NCBI GenBank assembly: GCA_030440445.1 | Contig: CP098529.1 | Coordinates: 1-64,000, forward strand | Source: Halomonas sp. KG2 | GTDB taxonomy: Bacteria; Pseudomonadota; Gammaproteobacteria; Pseudomonadales; Halomonadaceae | Length of the DNA: 64,000 bases | Reading direction: 5' to 3' | Shown: piece after piece, positions 61,203 to 64,000 of the stretch | How positions within the stretch are numbered: position 1 is the stretch's first letter | Layout: the number at the start of each line of letters is the position of its first letter | The notes under the pieces: model-generated | Databases searched by the model: none | Told to the model about the DNA's origin: nothing | The model's input: only the letters and a program-made list of their open reading frames with translations | Position numbers and translations under genes: made by a program

Positions 61203-62639
61203 TTAAACCACATTGACCACCACAGTTTCAGGCACGCGATTGTCAATCCTGCGCAGTACCCATGATAAGCGCGCGCACAAAACAATCGCCAGAAAACACT
61301 GGCTCAACAGATAGGCGTACCACCATCCTGCCGCGCCCATACGCGGGACCAGGATGTCCGTAAATGCCAGGACATAACCAAAAGGAAGCCACACCAACCA
61401 AGAGACGACCAAGTAAATCAGCATGACCGCAACGCCATCGTCCAAACCGCGCAACAAAAATGCGGCAACAGTGGTCGTCGTCAGGATCATCAGGAGCCAG
61501 GGAAGCAACTGCGCCAGTTGCCGCGCCAGCGGCAATAACGCCGCGTCGGGGTCATACAGTTGCAGGATAGGTTCCGGGTAGAAGCCGAGAAGCAATGCCG
61601 GCATCAACATTAATAACAGGCTGACAATCAAACATTTGGCCGCCATGGCAATTAACCCGCGTGAATCCATACTGCCACTGGACCGCGCGATCAGAATAGA
61701 TGCGGCCATAGCCATACCGCCGGTTCCCACCAGCGCTATTCCCAAGATATTGAACGCCAAAGAATGTGCCCCGATGCTTTGCACACCCAATGAAGAAATG
61801 GAAACGCCCATGATACTCAGAATAAATAAATCGGAAACGAAATTGAATGCAACGGGAAGGCCTGATTTTGTAAAAAACAGCAGCTTGCGAGCAGAGCAGT
61901 CTTCTAGCCCCACTGGGGTTTTCCAGATCAAACGTATCTCGTGCTGCCATAGGCTGAACACCAATAGAATCACATTGATTGTTGAATAGTAAGCGACACT
62001 CGACAGTGCAAACCCGACGACTCCCATTTGCGGGAACCCAAAATGTCCCAGTACGATGGCGTAGATCACCAGTGTTTTTACCCCAAGCCCAGCCAGCACC
62101 GACGCGGTTACTAGCAAGGGGTAACTGAAAGCCTCAGCAAAGTTGCGACCCAGCAGGAAGAGCACATTTCCCAAAATGAACAAGGGTACGAAATAGAGAT
62201 AAGTCCTGACCCCATCCGCAAGATCAGGTGTCACGCCAGATATGATCATGGCGCTTTCGCTAAACACGACAATGAGCGCGCCGAAAACCAGCGAAATTCC
62301 CACAGACACGACGATCGCCTGGCACAGAAACGGCATGATGCTGGCAGTGGCCCCCACTCCTTTCATTCTGCTCACCGCCGGCACGACCGCGTATACTAAA
62401 CCGCTAACAAATGCCGTAGGCAAAGCCTCGATCAGTGTCCCGACTGAAATAATGCCAAGCATTTGCATACCGCTACGGCTTGCCATCATGGTTTCAACGA
62501 AACTATTGGCCATCTGCAACAGCATCGATAACACTATCGGCCCCGCCAAAAGCATCAGAGGCACAAACACTTTTTCCGAATACCGAACACTGCTGCTAAG
62601 TGGCGCTTCCTCGCCTAACATCTGTGTTTGACTTGTCAT
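61203..62639 (-). CDS. MATE-family multidrug/siderophore exporter
   Basis: 478 residues, 12 membrane helices in two repeats of six. Typical text: PLMLLAGPIVLSMLLQMANS, MMASRSGMQMLGIISVGTLI and the second-half repeat beginning LLFFTKSGLPVAFNFVSDLF with SIGAHSLAFNILGIALVGTG. MATE proteins use Na+ or H+ gradients for efflux. As the first gene of an operon with receptor and importers, export of the siderophore is the natural role; some siderophore loci do use MATE pumps. Ends 28 bases before the receptor start. Confidence 0.85.
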   Translation of the reverse strand: MTSQTQMLGEEAPLSSSVRYSEKVFVPLMLLAGPIVLSMLLQMANSFVETMMASRSGMQMLGIISVGTLIEALPTAFVSGLVYAVVPAVSRMKGVGATASIMPFLCQAIVVSVGISLVFGALIVVFSESAMIISGVTPDLADGVRTYLYFVPLFILGNVLFLLGRNFAEAFSYPLLVTASVLAGLGVKTLVIYAIVLGHFGFPQMGVVGFALSSVAYYSTINVILLVFSLWQHEIRLIWKTPVGLEDCSARKLLFFTKSGLPVAFNFVSDLFILSIMGVSISSLGVQSIGAHSLAFNILGIALVGTGGMAMAASILIARSSGSMDSRGLIAMAAKCLIVSLLLMLMPALLLGFYPEPILQLYDPDAALLPLARQLAQLLPWLLMILTTTTVAAFLLRGLDDGVAVMLIYLVVSWLVWLPFGYVLAFTDILVPRMGAAGWWYAYLLSQCFLAIVLCARLSWVLRRIDNRVPETVVVNVV

Positions 62640-62918
62640 GAGGCTTCAACCCGTAAGACCTAAAGCATTGCGCCCATATCATAAGTAGATTGTATAAAAC
62701 CTCTACAAACTATAAGACCTGCTTGATGATAATGATAATCTACATGCGAACTATTATCATATAGTATACTATTAAAAGTGTAAATGATATAATTCTTGTT
62801 GTTATCGCCCGCCCCGAACAAATTGCGAGCTGCATTTTTTGCTTGCAAAGAATTTCATTTATCCTGACTACGGCATGTCTGTGATCAGTCAATCATGCTA
62901 TCTTCCGGAGAGTCGTAT
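62640..62918. promoter_or_regulatory. Divergent promoter region with a Fur-box-like site
   Basis: AT-rich region between the transport operon (-) and the NRPS (+). GATGATAATGATAATC at 62725-62740 contains GATAATGATAATC, the left 13 bases of the consensus Fur box; ATTATCATA at 62753-62761 may extend it. Fe2+-Fur could thus repress both directions. Confidence 0.75.
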
Positions 62919-64000
62919 ATGCCTTCAATCGAACCGGCAAAAACTTCCGTAAAGAAAACGTTTATACCATCAGACTTACAAAAAGCATTGCTAAACAGCT
63001 CGTTATTGCAGACAGATAACCAGCTCTACGTCGAACAACTCCATTTATCCGTCGACGGAAAATTCGATCTGGATGCATTCGAGCAAACTTGGCAGTGGTT
63101 GATCCAAAGGCATTCCGCCCTGCGCTCAGCCTTTGTTTGGGAAAACCAGTCGGATATCTGGCAAGTAGTTCTTAATCAAGCAAACTTGCGCATTGAACGT
63201 ATACCGTTGGCTCCCGGCACAAAGGCACACGCTGACAAACAACTGCAACAGTTCATCGAAGAAGATGGGCAAAAGGGTTTTAAACTAGACGCAGCGCCAC
63301 TGGCCCGCGTAACAGTGCTTGAAGAAAATCCGCAACGGCGCCATATTGTCATCACCATGCATCATGCGATCATGGATGGCTGGTCTTTTACCTTGCTGAC
63401 TGAAGAAATGGCCTTTGGATACTTGGCATATATTGAGGGCAAGGAACCTGAGCTTCCAGTTCCGGCAGGTTTTGAGGTATACATTGACTGGATCCGGCAA
63501 CAGGACTTCACAAGTGCAAAGCAGTTTTGGACACAGGCCCTGAGTAAGATCGACAGCGGCACAATCTTCCCCCGTTCGCTCGCGGCAGGCAAGCGTCAGG
63601 ACGAGCGCTACCGTTTCCTCACTGACACTTTCAGTCAGGCAGAAAGTGTGCGCTTGCAATCCTTCTGCAAATCGGCGCATATCACAGGCAATATTCTTGT
63701 CAGTGCTGCATGGCTGATCCTTCTACATGTCTATTGCGCTCGTTCAAACGTGACTTTCGGCAGCGCTTACTCCATACGTCCATTAGATCTGCCCGGCAGC
63801 CAGAGTATTGTGGGGCCGCTGATCAATACAATCCCGATCAACGCAACCATAAACAGAGACACACCATTACAGGCATTTTTGCTGTCGCTAAGCAGCGACA
63901 TGGTTGACTACCAGGTGCATTCGGCTTTACCGCTGACAAGCATCCTGGAGCACTTACCAGATCATGTCACCAGCGGCAGCGACAACCCGCTATTTGAATC
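62919..64000 (+). CDS. NRPS, N-terminal condensation domain, partial
   Basis: ATG at 62919 with CCGGAGAG ahead; open to the window end (360 codons). After a short leader comes a condensation domain: LYVEQLHLSVDGKFDLDAFE, IQRHSALRSAFVW, then the active-site motif HHAIMDGWS at 148-156 (HHxxxDG, second His catalytic), VYIDWIRQQ, and VSAAWLILLHVYC with VGPLINTIPI of the floor loop and bridge region. This type joins an upstream aminoacyl or acyl carrier intermediate to the next amino acid. A condensation domain at the very N-terminus means it accepts its donor from another protein. A piece of this domain is duplicated at 44732-44940. Confidence 0.93.
   Translation, partial: MPSIEPAKTSVKKTFIPSDLQKALLNSSLLQTDNQLYVEQLHLSVDGKFDLDAFEQTWQWLIQRHSALRSAFVWENQSDIWQVVLNQANLRIERIPLAPGTKAHADKQLQQFIEEDGQKGFKLDAAPLARVTVLEENPQRRHIVITMHHAIMDGWSFTLLTEEMAFGYLAYIEGKEPELPVPAGFEVYIDWIRQQDFTSAKQFWTQALSKIDSGTIFPRSLAAGKRQDERYRFLTDTFSQAESVRLQSFCKSAHITGNILVSAAWLILLHVYCARSNVTFGSAYSIRPLDLPGSQSIVGPLINTIPINATINRDTPLQAFLLSLSSDMVDYQVHSALPLTSILEHLPDHVTSGSDNPLFE

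Overview
The window looks like part of a large, heavily rearranged plasmid (or plasmid-derived region) of a halophilic, marine-type gammaproteobacterium. The Halomonadaceae are the best guess, because of the TRAP transporter and amino-acid catabolism cargo, the acidic proteins and the kinds of insertion sequence present. This is an inference from protein flavour, not a database match. Plasmid identity rests on a RepA-type initiator with a clustered iteron/DnaA-box origin (about 6.8-8.6 kb), a ParA plus ribbon-helix-helix partition pair (10.7-11.6 kb), a second actin-type (ParM/StbA-like) segregation pair (20.0-21.7 kb), two MobI-like proteins, a Tus-like replication-terminator protein and a tyrosine recombinase.

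Both ends of the window lie inside a siderophore-type NRPS/PKS locus. On the left, minus strand, a KS-AT-ACP polyketide synthase is translationally coupled to an NRPS that opens with a heterocyclization domain and runs off the window. On the right, a minus-strand block encodes a MATE exporter, a TonB-dependent receptor and two YbtP/YbtQ-type ABC transporters. It is transcribed away from a Fur-box-like promoter region, on whose other side a plus-strand NRPS with a condensation domain runs off the window. Together these could make, export and re-import a thiazoline/oxazoline-type siderophore of the yersiniabactin kind. If the replicon is circular, the two biosynthetic arms approach each other outside this window.

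Between them: 3.9-6.6 kb is decayed IS110/IS1111 and IS3 material. 6.6-11.6 kb holds replication and partition genes with a decayed exonuclease/endonuclease/phosphatase-family nuclease and a frameshifted Fic gene. 12-14 kb holds a decayed TnpB and a likely omega RNA. 14.3-18.7 kb is a minus-strand block of envelope proteins (M48 peptidase, secreted protein, small membrane proteins, anchored Dsb-type oxidoreductase). 19-21.7 kb has a MobI-like gene, an oriT-like intergenic region and the ParM-like pair. 21.7-28.8 kb is an IS pile-up (an IS110 inside an IS3, an IS5 inside a lipoprotein gene, an intact IS3). 29-31 kb has a second MobI-like gene beside a repeat array and an AT-rich gap.

From 32.4 to 53.6 kb the layout is dominated by a large inverted repeat. 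Two apparently identical 2.49-kb arms (32367-34856 and 51062-53551), each with a complete hipBA-type toxin-antitoxin operon, enclose 16.2 kb. That segment carries a vestigial second origin, an amino-acid utilisation cassette (RidA pseudogene, DadA-like oxidase, MocR regulator, TRAP transporter), many IS fragments, a scrap of NRPS condensation domain fused to a helicase fragment, the Tus-like gene and the integrase. Many broken genes here carry in-frame nonsense codons, sometimes without any frameshift.
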